From Rhodobacter sp. SGA-6-6 (GTDB lineage Bacteria > Pseudomonadota > Alphaproteobacteria > Rhodobacterales > Rhodobacteraceae), in contig NZ_JAAKGP010000002.1 of the NCBI RefSeq assembly GCF_011043545.1, positions 548,759 to 612,758 of the forward strand: a DNA stretch of 64,000 nucleotides, read 5' to 3'. Positions 1 through 11,020 of the stretch are shown in pieces; position 1 is the stretch's first letter, and each line of letters opens with the position of its first letter. The notes beneath the pieces are model-generated. The model saw nothing but the letters and a program-made list of their open reading frames with translations. It made no database searches and was not told the DNA's origin. The position numbers and the translations under genes are program-made.

Positions 1-66
1 GCCAAGGCCAAGCCCGCTCCGGCGCCGAAGCAATCGGTCTGGGGCAAGGTCAAGGGCTGGTTCTGA
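1..66 (+). CDS. C-terminal end of an unidentified protein (partial)
   Basis: The window opens inside a plus-strand reading frame whose last 21 residues are rich in Ala, Lys and Pro (AKAKPAPAPK) and end in KVKGWF before a TGA at 64-66. A hairpin terminator follows 10 bases later, which supports a genuine gene end. The low-complexity Ala/Pro/Lys tail followed by a short Trp- and Lys-containing tip is too little to name a family. Confidence 0.6.
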   Translation, partial: AKAKPAPAPKQSVWGKVKGWF

Positions 67-75
67 CCGGCCCAA

Positions 76-102
76 GGCGGGGCTTCGCGCCCCGCCTGCT
101 TT
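76..102 (+). terminator. Rho-independent terminator after the partial first gene
   Basis: An 8-bp stem GGCGGGGC / GCCCCGCC (76-83 and 89-96) with a 5-base loop is followed by a short pyrimidine run (TGCTTTCC). It lies 10 bases past the stop codon at 66. Confidence 0.6.
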
Positions 103-164
103 CCGGCTTTGCCTTTCCCCGCCGGTATGTCAGTATCTGCCATGATCCGACATATGGGGCCGCC

Positions 165-404
165 ATGCCGAACGTTCACCTGACCCGCCAGATGCAGGAA
201 TATGCCGAGGCCCAGATCGAATCCGGCGCCTATGCAAACCTGTCCGAAGTGGTGCGCGCCGGGATGCGCCAGCTGATGGAGAAGGACCGCGCCCGCGCCT
301 TCCTCGCGCTGAAGGCGGAGCTGGAGGAAGCTCTGGCCGAGGCCGAAGCAGGGGACTACGAAGAATTCGATCCAGTCGCCTATGAGCCTGACGCCTTTCG
401 CTGA
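165..404 (+). CDS. ParD-like antitoxin
   Basis: A 79-residue protein whose first half (NVHLTRQMQEYAEAQIESG, then YANLSEVVRAGMRQL) has the ribbon-helix-helix layout of CC2985/ParD-family antitoxins: a short beta strand with alternating residues, then two helices with the ANxSEVVR signature. The second half is acidic (many E and D) and ends in DAFR, as expected for a toxin-wrapping tail. It overlaps the next gene by one base (TGATG), typical of a translationally coupled toxin-antitoxin operon. Known role of the family: binds and neutralises the ParE toxin and represses its own promoter. Identification is by motif only. Confidence 0.85.
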   Translation: MPNVHLTRQMQEYAEAQIESGAYANLSEVVRAGMRQLMEKDRARAFLALKAELEEALAEAEAGDYEEFDPVAYEPDAFR

Positions 405-721
405 TGCGCGCCAAGCTTACCCGCGCGGCGCGGCGCGACCTCGATGCCATTCGCAGGTTCACCGTCGAAACCTGGGGCCGGGATCAGTGGCTGCGCTATT
501 TCGCCGGCCTGTCGGCCGCCTTCGAGCGTATTGCCAGGGATGGCCGATGCGGCCGCCCGCGGGATGCTCTGAACAAGGGCATGAGGTCCTTGGCCCATGA
601 CCAACACGTCATCTTCTTCAACCCGATCCGCCATGCGGGCGGCGCGGTTGTGATCCTGCGGATCGTTCACCAGCGCCGCAACCTCGACGCGCTTTCGTTC
701 ACCGAGGACCTGGAAGACTAA
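404..721 (+). CDS. ParE/RelE-superfamily toxin
   Basis: A 105-residue basic protein starting on the ATG that shares its A with the antitoxin stop. It shows the family order: LTRAARRDLDAIRRFTVETWG, a helix with FAGLSAAFERIA, GRPRDALNKGMRSLAHDQHVIFF, and a final VVILRIVHQRRN strand-helix like the IxRVLHxR element of ParE toxins. ParE proteins inhibit DNA gyrase, while related RelE proteins cleave mRNA; which activity applies here cannot be told from sequence. Its stop overlaps the end of the convergent minus-strand gene by four bases. The pair is compact and intact. Confidence 0.85.
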   Translation: MRAKLTRAARRDLDAIRRFTVETWGRDQWLRYFAGLSAAFERIARDGRCGRPRDALNKGMRSLAHDQHVIFFNPIRHAGGAVVILRIVHQRRNLDALSFTEDLED

Positions 722-1341
722 GCCCAGCCGTAGTTGAAGCTGACGCTGATCCGGTCCTCCTCGGCCATGTTCATCGGCACTTCGTGCCGCAGCCAGCTTT
801 CCCACAGCAGCACCTCGCCCACCTCCGGCGTGACATAGACGAAGGGCCGCAGCTCTTGCGGCGCGTCCTTCCGGCGCAGGGGCGCGTGCATCATCATCGC
901 ATGGCGCGGGTCTTCCAGCTTCAGCGCCGAGGTGCCCTCGGGCATCGCCACATAGGTGGTGCCGGAGATCACCGAATGCGGGTGGATGTGGCTGGAATGG
1001 GTGCCGCCCTCGGGCAGGATGTTGATCCACAGCGCATTGCATTTCAGCTTCCGCCCCTGCAGGTCGAAGGCCAGTTCCTCGCAGAAGGTGGCGACATGCT
1101 TGTCGATGGCCTTCTCCAGATCGGCGAAGACCGGCGACCGCCAAGTCAGGTCGGCCAGCGAGGAATAGGAGGTATAGCCGGGATAGCCATGCTCTTCGCA
1201 CCAGGCCTGCCCGGCCTCGTCCTCCTCGGCGATCATCTCGCAGGAGGCACGGAGGTCTTCGTAATCCACCTTCTTCCGCGCCAGCCCGTTGAGTTTGGCG
1301 CGGTAAAGGCGGGTGACGAAAAGCGAGGCGATCTCGGCCAT
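718..1341 (-). CDS. Putative 2OG-Fe(II) oxygenase, TIGR02466-type family
   Basis: A 207-residue protein resembling a family of uncharacterised proteins predicted to be 2-oxoglutarate/Fe(II) dioxygenases. The central segment HSSHIHPHSVISGTTYV gives the HxH-like metal-binding part, and the end has WLRHEVP followed by RISVSFNYGW, matching the distal His and the 2OG-anchoring Arg of a double-stranded beta-helix fold. Ala-rich or signal sequences are absent, so it is likely cytoplasmic. The start at 1341 is the first in-frame ATG; GGATGCTCCC lies just upstream. Substrate unknown. It stands alone, convergent with the toxin gene. Confidence 0.7.
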   Translation of the reverse strand: MAEIASLFVTRLYRAKLNGLARKKVDYEDLRASCEMIAEEDEAGQAWCEEHGYPGYTSYSSLADLTWRSPVFADLEKAIDKHVATFCEELAFDLQGRKLKCNALWINILPEGGTHSSHIHPHSVISGTTYVAMPEGTSALKLEDPRHAMMMHAPLRRKDAPQELRPFVYVTPEVGEVLLWESWLRHEVPMNMAEEDRISVSFNYGWA

Positions 1342-1432
1342 GGGAGCATCCTTCCGCTGGATGCCCTGCCCTAGCAGCGCCGGGCGCGGACGGGAAGGCC
1401 CTTGCGGCCGGGAATCTCCTGCTCGCTGTCCT

Positions 1433-1645
1433 GGCGAAGGCCATCGCCTTCGCCAAGGCGCACCATTTCAACCAGACCGGCCGGGTGCCCAAAGCACCCG
1501 GCCAGCGCCCGCCCCGCCCTCGGCGGGCGCTTCTCGCCCGCCGGGTCGGGCGCTGGCCTCTCGCGGTTCAGGGCTGCCAGCGTTTCCGGGTGATCCGCCA
1601 CGCACGGGCGGGGGCGAGGCAATGCCTCGCCTTCTCCCGCCCGGC
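1433..1645. repeat. Multi-hairpin intergenic repeat, copy A
   Basis: This fills most of the gap between 1342 and 1682. It contains three nested or adjacent palindromes: a GGCGAAGG...CCTTCGCC hairpin near 1433-1465, a long palindrome bounded by GGCCAGCGCCCG (1500-1511) and CGGGCGCTGGCC (1547-1558) with an inner GGCGGGCG/CGCCCGCC stem, and a GGCGAGGCaatGCCTCGCC hairpin near 1612-1632. Positions 1497-1563 are identical, in inverted orientation, to 14062-14128. No convincing gene is seen inside; the ORFs here follow the palindrome symmetry. Confidence 0.85.
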
Positions 1646-1682
1646 CAAGCCTTGGGCTTTCCAGAACCGACTCCGCCCTCTC

Positions 1683-2162
1683 CTACCCCCTGCGGGCCGC
1701 GTCGATCTTCGCCACGTCGATCTTCTGCATCGTCATCATCGCGGCGAAGGCGCGGCGCGCCTCCTCGCCGCCGGCGGCCATCGCCTCGGTCAGGGTGCGC
1801 GGGGTGATCTGCCAGGACAGGCCCCAGCGGTCCTTGCACCAGCCGCAGTCGCTTTCCTTGCCGCCGTTGCCGACGATGGCGTTCCAGTAGCGGTCGGTCT
1901 CCTCCTGATCCTCGGTCATGATCTGGAACGAGAAGGCCTCGCTCTGCGGAAACACCGGCCCGCCGTTCAGCCCCATGCAGGGGATGCCGGCGACGATGAA
2001 ATCCACCGTCAGCACGTCGCCCTTCTTGCCGGACGGGTAGTCGTCCGGGGCGACATGCACCCCGGTGACGCGGCTGTCGGGGAAGGTCTCGGCATAGAAG
2101 CGGGCGGCGGCCTCGGCCTCCCGGTCGAACCAGAGGCAGATGGTGTTCTTGGCGATGCTCAT
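1683..2162 (-). CDS. VOC-superfamily protein (PhnB / 3-dmu-9_3-mt type)
   Basis: A 159-residue protein beginning MSIAKNTICLWFDREAEAAARFY, the typical opening of the small VOC proteins related to PhnB and annotated as 3-demethylubiquinone-9 3-methyltransferase-like. Other landmarks are ESDCGWCKDRWGLSWQITP, the signature at the end of the second half-domain, and a final MMTMQKIDVAKIDAA segment. ATG 2162 is chosen over the upstream in-frame start at 2258 because GGAAAGGAAAAG lies directly before it. The true reaction of this group is mostly unknown; members are often wrongly called methyltransferases. It is transcribed away from the ribosomal operon but separated from it by a terminator. Confidence 0.85.
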   Translation of the reverse strand: MSIAKNTICLWFDREAEAAARFYAETFPDSRVTGVHVAPDDYPSGKKGDVLTVDFIVAGIPCMGLNGGPVFPQSEAFSFQIMTEDQEETDRYWNAIVGNGGKESDCGWCKDRWGLSWQITPRTLTEAMAAGGEEARRAFAAMMTMQKIDVAKIDAARRG

Positions 2163-2257
2163 GGCTTTTCCTTTCCGGTTTTCCCCTCGCGCCCTGCCGC
2201 GAGGGTAACATGACCCGGCCCTGCCGGTTCCCGGAAATCGGGGCGCCCGGAAAAGCA

Positions 2258-2287
2258 AAGGCCCCCGCCGTCTCCGGCGGGGGCCTT
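2258..2287 (-). terminator. Terminator closing the S10-type ribosomal operon
   Basis: A 13-bp perfect stem (2258-2270 with 2275-2287, AAGGCCCCCGCCG and complement) with a 4-base loop. On the minus strand it is followed by a T-rich stretch (CTTTGCTTTTCC). It lies 27 bases beyond the rplP stop. Confidence 0.9.
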
Positions 2288-2313
2288 GCAGGGCGGGGAT
2301 TACCCCGCCGGAC

Positions 2314-2727
2314 TTACCAGTCTTCCTTCGCCACGATCCGGGTCGTGACCGGCAGCTTCATCGCGCCGAGACGCAGCGCCTCGCGCGCGATCTCCTCGCT
2401 GACGCCGTCGATCTCGAACATGATCCGGCCGGGCTGGACGCGGGCGGCCCAGAAATCGACCGAGCCCTTGCCCGAGCCCATCCGCACCTCGACCGGCTTG
2501 GTCGAGACCGGAACGTCCGGGAAGATGCGGATCCAGACCCGGCCCTGACGCTTCATGTGGCGGGTGATCGCGCGGCGGGCCGCCTCGATCTGCCGTGCGG
2601 TGACGCGCTCGGGCTCGGTCGCCTTCAGGGCGAAGGAGCCGAAGTTGAGAAGGAAACCGCCCTTGGCCTCGCCATGGATGCGGCCCTTGTGCATCTTGCG
2701 ATACTTGGTGCGCTTCGGTTGCAGCAT
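2314..2727 (-). CDS. rplP: 50S ribosomal protein L16
   Basis: A 137-residue L16 of normal length with the classic opening [16 protein letters not shown] and the later [24 protein letters not shown]16 helps shape the A-site and peptidyl transferase region of the large subunit. It is the last gene of this ribosomal run: a strong terminator follows, and rpmC (L29), which normally comes next, is missing from its place. It lies 13 bases after the rpsC stop. Confidence 0.98.
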   Translation of the reverse strand: MLQPKRTKYRKMHKGRIHGEAKGGFLLNFGSFALKATEPERVTARQIEAARRAITRHMKRQGRVWIRIFPDVPVSTKPVEVRMGSGKGSVDFWAARVQPGRIMFEIDGVSEEIAREALRLGAMKLPVTTRIVAKEDW

Positions 2728-2740
2728 TGTCCTCTACTCC

Positions 2741-3457
2741 TTACGCGCGCTCGCGGTCGCGGCGGGGGCCGCGTGGCGCGGGGCCGTCCGCAGCTTCCGC
2801 CAGACGACGGTCATGCGCCTGCGGATCATGCTCAAGGATCTCGCCCTTGAAGATCCAGACCTTCACGCCGATGATCCCATAGGGGGTTTCGGCTTCCGAC
2901 AGCGCATAGTCGATGTCGGCCCGCAGGGTATGCAGCGGCACGCGGCCTTCGCGATACCATTCGGTCCGGGCGATTTCCGCGCCGCCGAGGCGGCCGCCGA
3001 CGTTCACCCGGATACCCAGGGCACCCATCCGCATCGCGTTCTGCACGCCGCGCTTCATGGCGCGACGGAAGGAGACGCGGCGCTCCATCTGCTGGGCGAT
3101 GGACTCGGCCACCAGTTGGGCGTCGATCTCGGGCTTGCGCACCTCGACGATGTTGAGGTGCAGTTCCGACTTCGTGAACGCGGCAAGCTTCTTGCGCAGC
3201 GTCTCGATGTCGGCGCCCTTCTTGCCGATGATCACGCCCGGGCGGGCGGTGTGGATCGTCACCCGGCACTTCTTGTGCGGGCGCTCGATGATCACGCGGC
3301 TGACGCCGGCCTGCTTGGCTTCCTTGTGGATGAACTCGCGCATCCGCAGGTCTTCCAGCAGGAGGTTGCCGTAGTCCTTCGATTCGGCGAACCAGCGGCT
3401 GTCCCAGGTGCGGTTGACCTGGAGACGCATACCGATCGGATTGACCTTCTGACCCAT
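2741..3457 (-). CDS. rpsC: 30S ribosomal protein S3
   Basis: A 238-residue protein starting [23 protein letters not shown], the S3 signature. It has the KH-domain loop [17 protein letters not shown] around residues 73-90 and the S3 C-terminal domain with [55 protein letters not shown]3 sits at the mRNA entry tunnel of the small subunit. Its ATG overlaps the last base of the rplV stop, indicating coupled translation. The C-terminus carries the usual charged alphaproteobacterial tail. Confidence 0.98.
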   Translation of the reverse strand: MGQKVNPIGMRLQVNRTWDSRWFAESKDYGNLLLEDLRMREFIHKEAKQAGVSRVIIERPHKKCRVTIHTARPGVIIGKKGADIETLRKKLAAFTKSELHLNIVEVRKPEIDAQLVAESIAQQMERRVSFRRAMKRGVQNAMRMGALGIRVNVGGRLGGAEIARTEWYREGRVPLHTLRADIDYALSEAETPYGIIGVKVWIFKGEILEHDPQAHDRRLAEAADGPAPRGPRRDRERA

Positions 3458-3837
3458 TATGCCGACTCCCCGGTCTGACGAACCTTGATGGTGATCTCGC
3501 TGAACGGCTTCATGATCTTGCCGAACCGGCCGCGCGCCCGCGGACGGCCGCGCTTCATCACCAGGTTCTTGCCGACCCAGGCTTCCGCCACCACGAGGCT
3601 GTCCACGTCAAGACCGTGGTTGTTCTCGGCATTGGCGATGGCCGACTGCAGGCACTTCTTCACCTCGCCGGCGATGCGGCGCTTGGAGAAGGTCAGGTCG
3701 CTGAGGGCCTTTTCCACCTTCTTGCCGCGGATCAGGCCCGCGACCAGGTTCAGCTTCTGCGGCGAGGTGCGCAGCATCCGCGCCACGGCCATCGCCTCGT
3801 TGTCCGCCACGCGGCGGGGGTTCTTTTCCGCACCCAT
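3457..3837 (-). CDS. rplV: 50S ribosomal protein L22
   Basis: A 126-residue protein with the L22 core: [29 protein letters not shown] near the start and the C-terminal beta-hairpin region with [24 protein letters not shown], which lines the peptide exit tunnel. Its N-terminus is slightly extended ([14 protein letters not shown]), as commonly seen in this group. It is only 3 bases past the rpsS stop and overlaps the rpsC start. Confidence 0.98.
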   Translation of the reverse strand: MGAEKNPRRVADNEAMAVARMLRTSPQKLNLVAGLIRGKKVEKALSDLTFSKRRIAGEVKKCLQSAIANAENNHGLDVDSLVVAEAWVGKNLVMKRGRPRARGRFGKIMKPFSEITIKVRQTGESA

Positions 3838-3840
3838 GGC

Positions 3841-4119
3841 TTACTTCCTCTTGGCTTTCTTGTCGGCGGCGTGACCGTAGTAGGTCCGCGTCGGCGAATA
3901 TTCACCGAACTTCTGGCCGATCATCTCTTCGGTCACGGCGACCGGGACGTGTTTCTTGCCGTTGTAGACCCCGAAGGTGAGGCCGACGAACTGCGGCAGG
4001 ATGGTGGAACGGCGCGACCAGATCTTGATCACTTCGTTCTTGCCCGAAGCGCGCGCGGTCTCTGCCTTTTTCAGGACATAGCCGTCGACGAACGGGCCTT
4101 TCCATACGGAACGGGACAT
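3841..4119 (-). CDS. rpsS: 30S ribosomal protein S19
   Basis: A 92-residue protein with the S19 signature [20 protein letters not shown], the core [27 protein letters not shown] and the closing [20 protein letters not shown]19 lies in the head of the 30S subunit and contacts S13 and tRNA. Length is normal. The spacing to rplB (3 bases) and rplV (3 bases) fits one transcript. Confidence 0.98.
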   Translation of the reverse strand: MSRSVWKGPFVDGYVLKKAETARASGKNEVIKIWSRRSTILPQFVGLTFGVYNGKKHVPVAVTEEMIGQKFGEYSPTRTYYGHAADKKAKRK

Positions 4120-4122
4120 GGA

Positions 4123-4962
4123 TCAGCGCCCTTTCTTCTTGGCGTGACGCGACCGGACAATCATCTTGTCGGTGGTCTTGTTCGTGCGGGTGCGGTTCCC
4201 TTTGGTGCCCTTGCCCCACGGGGTAACCGGGTGACGGCCGCCCGAGGTGCGGCCTTCGCCGCCGCCGTGCGGGTGGTCGATCGGGTTCATGGCGACGCCG
4301 CGCACCGTCGGGCGGATGCCCTTGTAGCGCATCCGGCCCGCCTTGCCGAAGTTCTGGTTCGAGTTGTCGGGGTTCGACACCGCGCCGATGGTCGCCATGC
4401 ATTCCTGACGGACCAGACGCAGCTCGCCCGAGGACAGCCGGATCTGCGCGTAGGAGCCGTCACGGCCGACGAACTGGGCATAGGTGCCGGCGGCGCGCGC
4501 CAGCTGGCCGCCCTTGCCGGGCTTCAGCTCGACGTTGTGGACGATGGTCCCGATCGGCATCCCCGAGAAGGGCATGGCGTTGCCGGGCTTCACGTCGACC
4601 TTGGCGCCGGCGACGACACTGTCGCCCACGGCCAGGCGCTGCGGCGCCAGGATATAGGCCAGCTCGCCGTCATTGTATTTCACGAGCGCGATGAACGCGG
4701 TGCGGTTCGGGTCGTATTCGATCCGTTCCACAGTCGCGGGCAGGTCCCACTTGCGGCGCTTGAAGTCCACCACGCGGTAGAGGCGCTTGGCCCCGCCGCC
4801 TTGGTGGCGCATGGTGATCCGTCCGGTGTTGTTGCGGCCGCCATGGCTCTGCAAACCCTCGGTGAGGGCTTTGACAGGCCGGCCTTTCCACAGCTCCGAA
4901 CGGTCGATCAGAACCAGCCCGCGCTGGCCAGGCGTCGTCGGCTTATACGACTTGAGTGCCAT
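4123..4962 (-). CDS. rplB: 50S ribosomal protein L2
   Basis: A 279-residue protein matching L2 throughout: [22 protein letters not shown] at the start, [15 protein letters not shown], and the C-terminal [34 protein letters not shown] with the conserved His required for peptidyl transferase assembly. Unlike the other junctions in this operon, 160 bases separate it from the upstream rplW. That gap holds two hairpins, so expression of the promoter-distal half may be adjusted there. Confidence 0.98.
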   Translation of the reverse strand: MALKSYKPTTPGQRGLVLIDRSELWKGRPVKALTEGLQSHGGRNNTGRITMRHQGGGAKRLYRVVDFKRRKWDLPATVERIEYDPNRTAFIALVKYNDGELAYILAPQRLAVGDSVVAGAKVDVKPGNAMPFSGMPIGTIVHNVELKPGKGGQLARAAGTYAQFVGRDGSYAQIRLSSGELRLVRQECMATIGAVSNPDNSNQNFGKAGRMRYKGIRPTVRGVAMNPIDHPHGGGEGRTSGGRHPVTPWGKGTKGNRTRTNKTTDKMIVRSRHAKKKGR

Positions 4963-5040
4963 GATTACTGTCTTCCGTTTGCTTCAGGACCATGAGGTCC
5001 GGGGTATAGGGCGCCGAAGCTCCCCGGTGGAACCCGGGCC

Positions 5041-5061
5041 CGGATTTTCGTCGAAAATCCG
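5041..5061. repeat. 21-bp palindrome containing ATTTTCGTCGAAAAT
   Basis: A perfect palindrome, CGGATTTTCG-T-CGAAAATCCG, in the rplW-rplB gap. Closely related palindromes occur twice between rpoB and rpoC (22108-22162), so it is a repeated element of this genome and not a private operon feature. Confidence 0.8.
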
Positions 5062-5081
5062 CATCCGGGGTAAAACCAGAC

Positions 5082-5101
5082 GGCCCCGGAGTGCCGGGGC
5101 C
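5082..5101 (-). terminator. Hairpin in the rplW-rplB gap (possible attenuator)
   Basis: An 8-bp GC stem (GGCCCCGG 5082-5089 / CCGGGGCC 5094-5101) with a 4-base loop. On the minus strand it is followed by GTCTGGTTTTA. It lies 22 bases past the rplW stop and could terminate part of the transcripts or protect mRNA ends. The T-run is imperfect, so full termination is doubtful. Confidence 0.5.
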
Positions 5102-5122
5102 GCCAGATTCGCGCGGCTTCTA

Positions 5123-5419
5123 TCAGAGGCCGGTCGAAACGTCGATGGTGTTTCCCTCTTCGAGGGTCACATAGGCCTTCTTCTTGTCGCTGCGCTCGCC
5201 CGCGCGGCCGCGGAAGCGCTTCGCCTTGCCCTTGGTGATGGTGGTGTTCACCGCCTTCACCTTGACGCCGAAGACGCCCTCCACCGCCGCCTTGATCTGC
5301 GGCTTGGTGGCGTCCATGGCGACCTCGAAGACCACGGCGCCGGCTTCCGAGGCCATGGTGGCCTTCTCGGTGATCACCGGCTTCTTGATCAGGTCGTAAT
5401 GCTCGGGTTTCGCAGTCAT
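5123..5419 (-). CDS. rplW: 50S ribosomal protein L23
   Basis: A 98-residue L23 with the typical [19 protein letters not shown] opening, [29 protein letters not shown] core and [20 protein letters not shown] end. L23 surrounds the peptide exit and docks trigger factor and SRP. It shares an ATGA overlap with rplD, and the length is normal. Confidence 0.98.
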   Translation of the reverse strand: MTAKPEHYDLIKKPVITEKATMASEAGAVVFEVAMDATKPQIKAAVEGVFGVKVKAVNTTITKGKAKRFRGRAGERSDKKKAYVTLEEGNTIDVSTGL

Positions 5420-6036
5420 TTCAGTCGGGCCTCCAGGGCTTCGACACCCGCCTTGGTGATCACCAAGATGTCACGCTTCAGGATGTCATAGACGTTGGCG
5501 CCGATGGTCGGCAGCACGTCGATGCCTTCGACGTTGCGGGCGGCCAGCGCGAAGTTCGCGTCCACCGTCGCGCCGTCGATCACCAGCACGCGCTTCCAGC
5601 CCAGTTCCTTCGCGGTCCTGGCCAGCTGCGCGGTCTTGGCTTCCGCCAGCGCGATCGTGTCGACGATCACCAGCTCGCCGGCCTTGGCCTTGGCGCTCAG
5701 CGCGTGGCGCAGGCCGAGGGCGCGGAACTTCTTCGGCAGGTCATGGGCGTGGCTGCGGGGCGTCGGCCCCTTGTAGACGCCGCCGTGACGGAAGATCGGC
5801 GCCTTCTTGGAGCCGTGGCGTGCGCCGCCGGTGCCCTTCTGGCGATAGATCTTCTTGGTCGAGTAGCTGACGTCCGACTTGCCCAGCACCGAATGGGTGC
5901 CGGCCTGGGCCTTGGCCCGCTGCCAGCGCACCACGCGGTGCAGGATGTCGGCGCGCGGCTCCAGGCCGAACAGCGCCTCGTCCAGATCGATGGAGCCGGC
6001 CTTCTTGCCGTCCAGCTTGATCACATCGAGTTTCAT
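5416..6036 (-). CDS. rplD: 50S ribosomal protein L4
   Basis: A 206-residue L4. The central loop that reaches into the exit tunnel is visible as [30 protein letters not shown], followed by [27 protein letters not shown]. In enterobacteria L4 also represses its own operon; nothing here shows whether that applies. It overlaps rplC and rplW by four bases each (ATGA). Confidence 0.98.
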   Translation of the reverse strand: MKLDVIKLDGKKAGSIDLDEALFGLEPRADILHRVVRWQRAKAQAGTHSVLGKSDVSYSTKKIYRQKGTGGARHGSKKAPIFRHGGVYKGPTPRSHAHDLPKKFRALGLRHALSAKAKAGELVIVDTIALAEAKTAQLARTAKELGWKRVLVIDGATVDANFALAARNVEGIDVLPTIGANVYDILKRDILVITKAGVEALEARLK

Positions 6037-6758
6037 GCTTCACCCCCTTCGGCAGCCACTTCGGCGGCCGGAGCAGCAGCGGCGGCAGCGCGGATCGCGG
6101 CCGGACGCGGCGCGTCCTTGGCTTCCGGCTTCTTCACCGCATCCTTGATCGTGACCCAGCCGCCGGCAGCACCGGGGACCGAGCCCTTGACCATGATCAG
6201 CCCGCGGTCGGAATCGGTGCGCACGACCTGCAGGTTCTGCGTGGTCACGCGGACCGAGCCCATGTGGCCGGCCATCTTCTTGCCCTTGAACACCTTGCCG
6301 GGGTCCTGGCACTGGCCGGTCGAGCCGTGCGAGCGGTGCGAGACCGACACGCCGTGCGAGGCCCGCAGACCGCCGAAGTTGTGCCGCTTCATGCCGCCGG
6401 CGAAGCCTTTACCGATGGAGGTGCCGGCGATATCGACGAACTGGCCCGCCAGATAGTGGTCGGCGGTGATCTCGGCGCCCACGTCGATCAGGCAGTCCGG
6501 GGTGACCCGGAACTCGGCCAGCTTGCGCTTCGGCGCCACGTTCGCCTTGGCGAAGTGACCGCGCTGCGCCGCGGTGGTGCGTTTGGCCTTGGCCGCGCCC
6601 GCGCCCAGCTGGACGGCGGTGTAGCCATCCTTCTCGGCGGTGCGCTGCGCCACGACCTGCAGCCCGTCCAGTTGCAGGACGGTGACGGGAACCTGCTTCC
6701 CGTCTTCCATGAACAGCCGGGTCATGCCCAGCTTCCTTGCGATGACTCCAGAGCGCAT
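6033..6758 (-). CDS. rplC: 50S ribosomal protein L3
   Basis: A 241-residue L3 beginning [16 protein letters not shown], with the key [51 protein letters not shown] segment, whose tip reaches the peptidyl transferase centre (the conserved Gln of GSTGQ is methylated in many bacteria). It carries a C-terminal Ala-rich tail (from about residue 215), longer than in E. coli and common in Rhodobacterales. Confidence 0.98.
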   Translation of the reverse strand: MRSGVIARKLGMTRLFMEDGKQVPVTVLQLDGLQVVAQRTAEKDGYTAVQLGAGAAKAKRTTAAQRGHFAKANVAPKRKLAEFRVTPDCLIDVGAEITADHYLAGQFVDIAGTSIGKGFAGGMKRHNFGGLRASHGVSVSHRSHGSTGQCQDPGKVFKGKKMAGHMGSVRVTTQNLQVVRTDSDRGLIMVKGSVPGAAGGWVTIKDAVKKPEAKDAPRPAAIRAAAAAAPAAEVAAEGGEA

Positions 6759-6770
6759 CTTTCCCGCTCC

Positions 6771-7079
6771 TTACACTTTGATTTCGACGTCGACGCCGGC
6801 GGCCAGGTCGAGCTTCATCAGCGCGTCCACGGTCTGCGGGGTCGGATCGACGATGTCGAGAAGACGCTTGTGCGTCCGGATTTCCCACTGGTCGCGCGAC
6901 TTCTTGTCGATGTGCGGACCGCGGAGAACGGTGAACTTCTCGATCTTGTTCGGCAGCGGGATCGGGCCGCGCACCTGCGCGCCGGTCCGCTTGGCGGTGT
7001 TGACGATTTCCTGCGTCGAGGCATCCAGGACGCGGTAATCGAAGGCTTTCAGCCTGATGCGGATGGTCTGGCCTTGCAT
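6771..7079 (-). CDS. rpsJ: 30S ribosomal protein S10 / NusE
   Basis: A 102-residue S10 with [61 protein letters not shown] and a final DVEIKV. Besides its role in the 30S head, S10 is NusE, the partner of NusB and NusG in antitermination. It is the first S10-operon gene, 70 bases after tuf on the same strand. Confidence 0.98.
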   Translation of the reverse strand: MQGQTIRIRLKAFDYRVLDASTQEIVNTAKRTGAQVRGPIPLPNKIEKFTVLRGPHIDKKSRDQWEIRTHKRLLDIVDPTPQTVDALMKLDLAAGVDVEIKV

Positions 7080-7149
7080 CGTGTTGGTTTCCTTCGGGGT
7101 TCTTCAAAAGGACAGGGCGCGCGGACCCGCGCACCCTGCCGGTTCAGTC

Positions 7150-8325
<1,176 letters not shown>

Positions 8326-8411
8326 GGGGGCAACTCCTCGTTCGGTTGTCGGTGATGCCGGGGGACCCCCGGCCTACGGGGTGGTAGGGCGGGGTTCACC
8401 CCGCCGCACCG

Positions 8412-10529
8412 TCATGCGTATTTCTTCTGGATCTCTTGCGAGATGTTGTCCGGCACGGCGTCGTAATGGTCGAACTGCATCGTGAACACCGCCCTACCGC
8501 TCGTCATCGAACGCAGGGTGTTGATGTAGCCGAACATGTTGGCCAGCGGCACCATCGAGTTGATGACGTTGGCGTTGCCGCGGCTGTCCTGCCCGGTGAC
8601 CATGCCCCGACGCGAGGTCAGGTCGCCGATCACGCCGCCGGTGTATTCCTCGGGCGTCACCACCTCGACCTTCATGATCGGTTCCAGCAGCTTCGCGCCG
8701 GCTTTCTTCAGGCCCTCGCGCATGGCTGCCCGGGTGGCGATCTCGAAGGCCAGGACCGAGGAGTCGACATCGTGGAAGGCCCCGTCGACCAGCGCCACCT
8801 TGAAGTCGATCACCGGGAAGCCCGCCAGCGGACCGGAGTCCATGACCGACTTGATGCCCTTCTCGACGCCGGGGATGTATTCCTTCGGCACCGCGCCGCC
8901 GACGATCTTCGATTCGAAGGAATAGCCTTCGCCCGGTTCCGTCGGGGAGATCTGCAGCTTGACGCGGGCGAACTGGCCCGTGCCGCCGGTCTGCTTCTTG
9001 TGGGTGTAGTCGATCTCGTGCGGCTGGCTGATGGTTTCCCGATAGGCCACCTGCGGGGCGCCGATGTTCGCCTCGACCTTGAACTCGCGCCGCATGCGGT
9101 CGACGAGGATGTCGAGGTGAAGTTCGCCCATGCCCTTCATGATGGTCTGGCCGGATTCGAAGTTGGTCTCGACGCGGAAGGACGGGTCCTCGGCGGCCAG
9201 GCGAGCGAGGGCGATGCCCATCTTCTCCTGGTCGGCCTTCGACTTCGGCTCCACCGCGATCTCGATCACCGGCTCGGGGAAGGTCATGGTTTCCAGCACC
9301 ACCGGCTTGGACGGATCGCAGAGCGTATCCCCGGTGGTGGTTTCCTTCAGACCCGCCAGCGCGATGATGTCGCCCGCGAAGGCTTCTTCGATTTCCTCAC
9401 GCTGGATGGCGTGCATCATCATCATCCGGCCGACGCGCTCGCGCTTGCCCTTGGTCGAGTTCATCATCTGGTCGCCCTTCTTCAGGACGCCCGAATAGAT
9501 GCGGGTGAAGGTCAGCGAGCCGACGAAGGGGTCGTTCATGATCTTGAACGCCAGCGCCGAGAAGGGCTCCGCGTCATCGGGCTTGCGCTCGATGTTGCGG
9601 GTCTCGGTCTCGTCGCCGGGGGCGAAGCCGACGTAGGGCGGGATGTCCAGCGGCGAGGGCAGATAGTCCACCACCGCGTTGAGCAGCGCCTGCACGCCCT
9701 TGTTCTTGAAGGCGGAACCGCCCAGGACCGGAACGAAGGCCATCGCCAGCGTGCCCTTGCGGATCAGCGCGCGCAGCTCGTCCTGGCTGGGCTCCTTGCC
9801 CTCCAGATAGGCTTCCATCGCGGCGTCGTCCTGCTCGACCGCCAGTTCCACCAGGGTGGAGCGGCGGGTGGCAGCCTCGTCCTTCAGGCCGTCGCGGATC
9901 GGACGGTGGACCCAGGTCGCGCCGACGTCATCGCCTTCCCAGACCCATTCTTCCATGGTCACCAGGTCGACGATGCCTTCCAGCTTGTCCTCGGCGCCGA
10001 TCGGGAAAGCGATCGGGGCCGTGGTGGCGCCGGTGCGATCCTTGATCATGTCCAGGCACTTCTGGAAGTCGGCGCCGATCTTGTCCATCTTGTTGACGAA
10101 GACGATGCGCGGCACCTTGTAGCGGTCGGCCTGACGCCAGACGGTTTCCGTCTGCGGCTCCACGCCGGCATTGCCGTCCAGAAGGCAGACCGCGCCGTCG
10201 AGCACCGCCAGCGAGCGTTCGACCTCGATGGTGAAGTCGACGTGGCCGGGGGTGTCGATGATGTTGAAGCGGTGCTTCTTCGAGGTCGGTTCCTTGCCGT
10301 CGTAGGTCTTTTCCCAGAACGTCGTGGTCGCGGCCGAGGTGATGGTGATGCCCCGCTCCTGCTCCTGCTCCATCCAGTCCATGGTCGAGGCGCCGTCATG
10401 CGTCTCGCCCATCTTGTGGTTCTTGCCGGTGTAGAACAGGATCCGCTCGGTCGTGGTGGTCTTGCCCGCGTCGATGTGGGCCATGATCCCGAAGTTGCGG
10501 TAGAGGTTCAGCGGATATTCGCGTGCCAT
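8412..10529 (-). CDS. fusA: Elongation factor G
   Basis: A 705-residue translocase. GTPase motifs are AHIDAGKTT near residue 17, [13 protein letters not shown] and NKMDK. The later domains show [28 protein letters not shown] and YKDGEF-like [14 protein letters not shown], ending [24 protein letters not shown] moves tRNAs and mRNA after peptide bond formation and splits ribosomes with RRF. It sits between rpsG and tuf, the normal str-operon place. Confidence 0.99.
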   Translation of the reverse strand: MAREYPLNLYRNFGIMAHIDAGKTTTTERILFYTGKNHKMGETHDGASTMDWMEQEQERGITITSAATTTFWEKTYDGKEPTSKKHRFNIIDTPGHVDFTIEVERSLAVLDGAVCLLDGNAGVEPQTETVWRQADRYKVPRIVFVNKMDKIGADFQKCLDMIKDRTGATTAPIAFPIGAEDKLEGIVDLVTMEEWVWEGDDVGATWVHRPIRDGLKDEAATRRSTLVELAVEQDDAAMEAYLEGKEPSQDELRALIRKGTLAMAFVPVLGGSAFKNKGVQALLNAVVDYLPSPLDIPPYVGFAPGDETETRNIERKPDDAEPFSALAFKIMNDPFVGSLTFTRIYSGVLKKGDQMMNSTKGKRERVGRMMMMHAIQREEIEEAFAGDIIALAGLKETTTGDTLCDPSKPVVLETMTFPEPVIEIAVEPKSKADQEKMGIALARLAAEDPSFRVETNFESGQTIMKGMGELHLDILVDRMRREFKVEANIGAPQVAYRETISQPHEIDYTHKKQTGGTGQFARVKLQISPTEPGEGYSFESKIVGGAVPKEYIPGVEKGIKSVMDSGPLAGFPVIDFKVALVDGAFHDVDSSVLAFEIATRAAMREGLKKAGAKLLEPIMKVEVVTPEEYTGGVIGDLTSRRGMVTGQDSRGNANVINSMVPLANMFGYINTLRSMTSGRAVFTMQFDHYDAVPDNISQEIQKKYA

Positions 10530-10538
10530 GTTGTCCTC

Positions 10539-11015
<477 letters not shown>

Positions 11016-11020
11016 TTACC

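Noticed and set aside
1371..1622. Possible small gene inside repeat copy A
   Set aside because: The frame mirrors the palindromes and a related frame appears in copy B in both orientations; no ribosome binding site.
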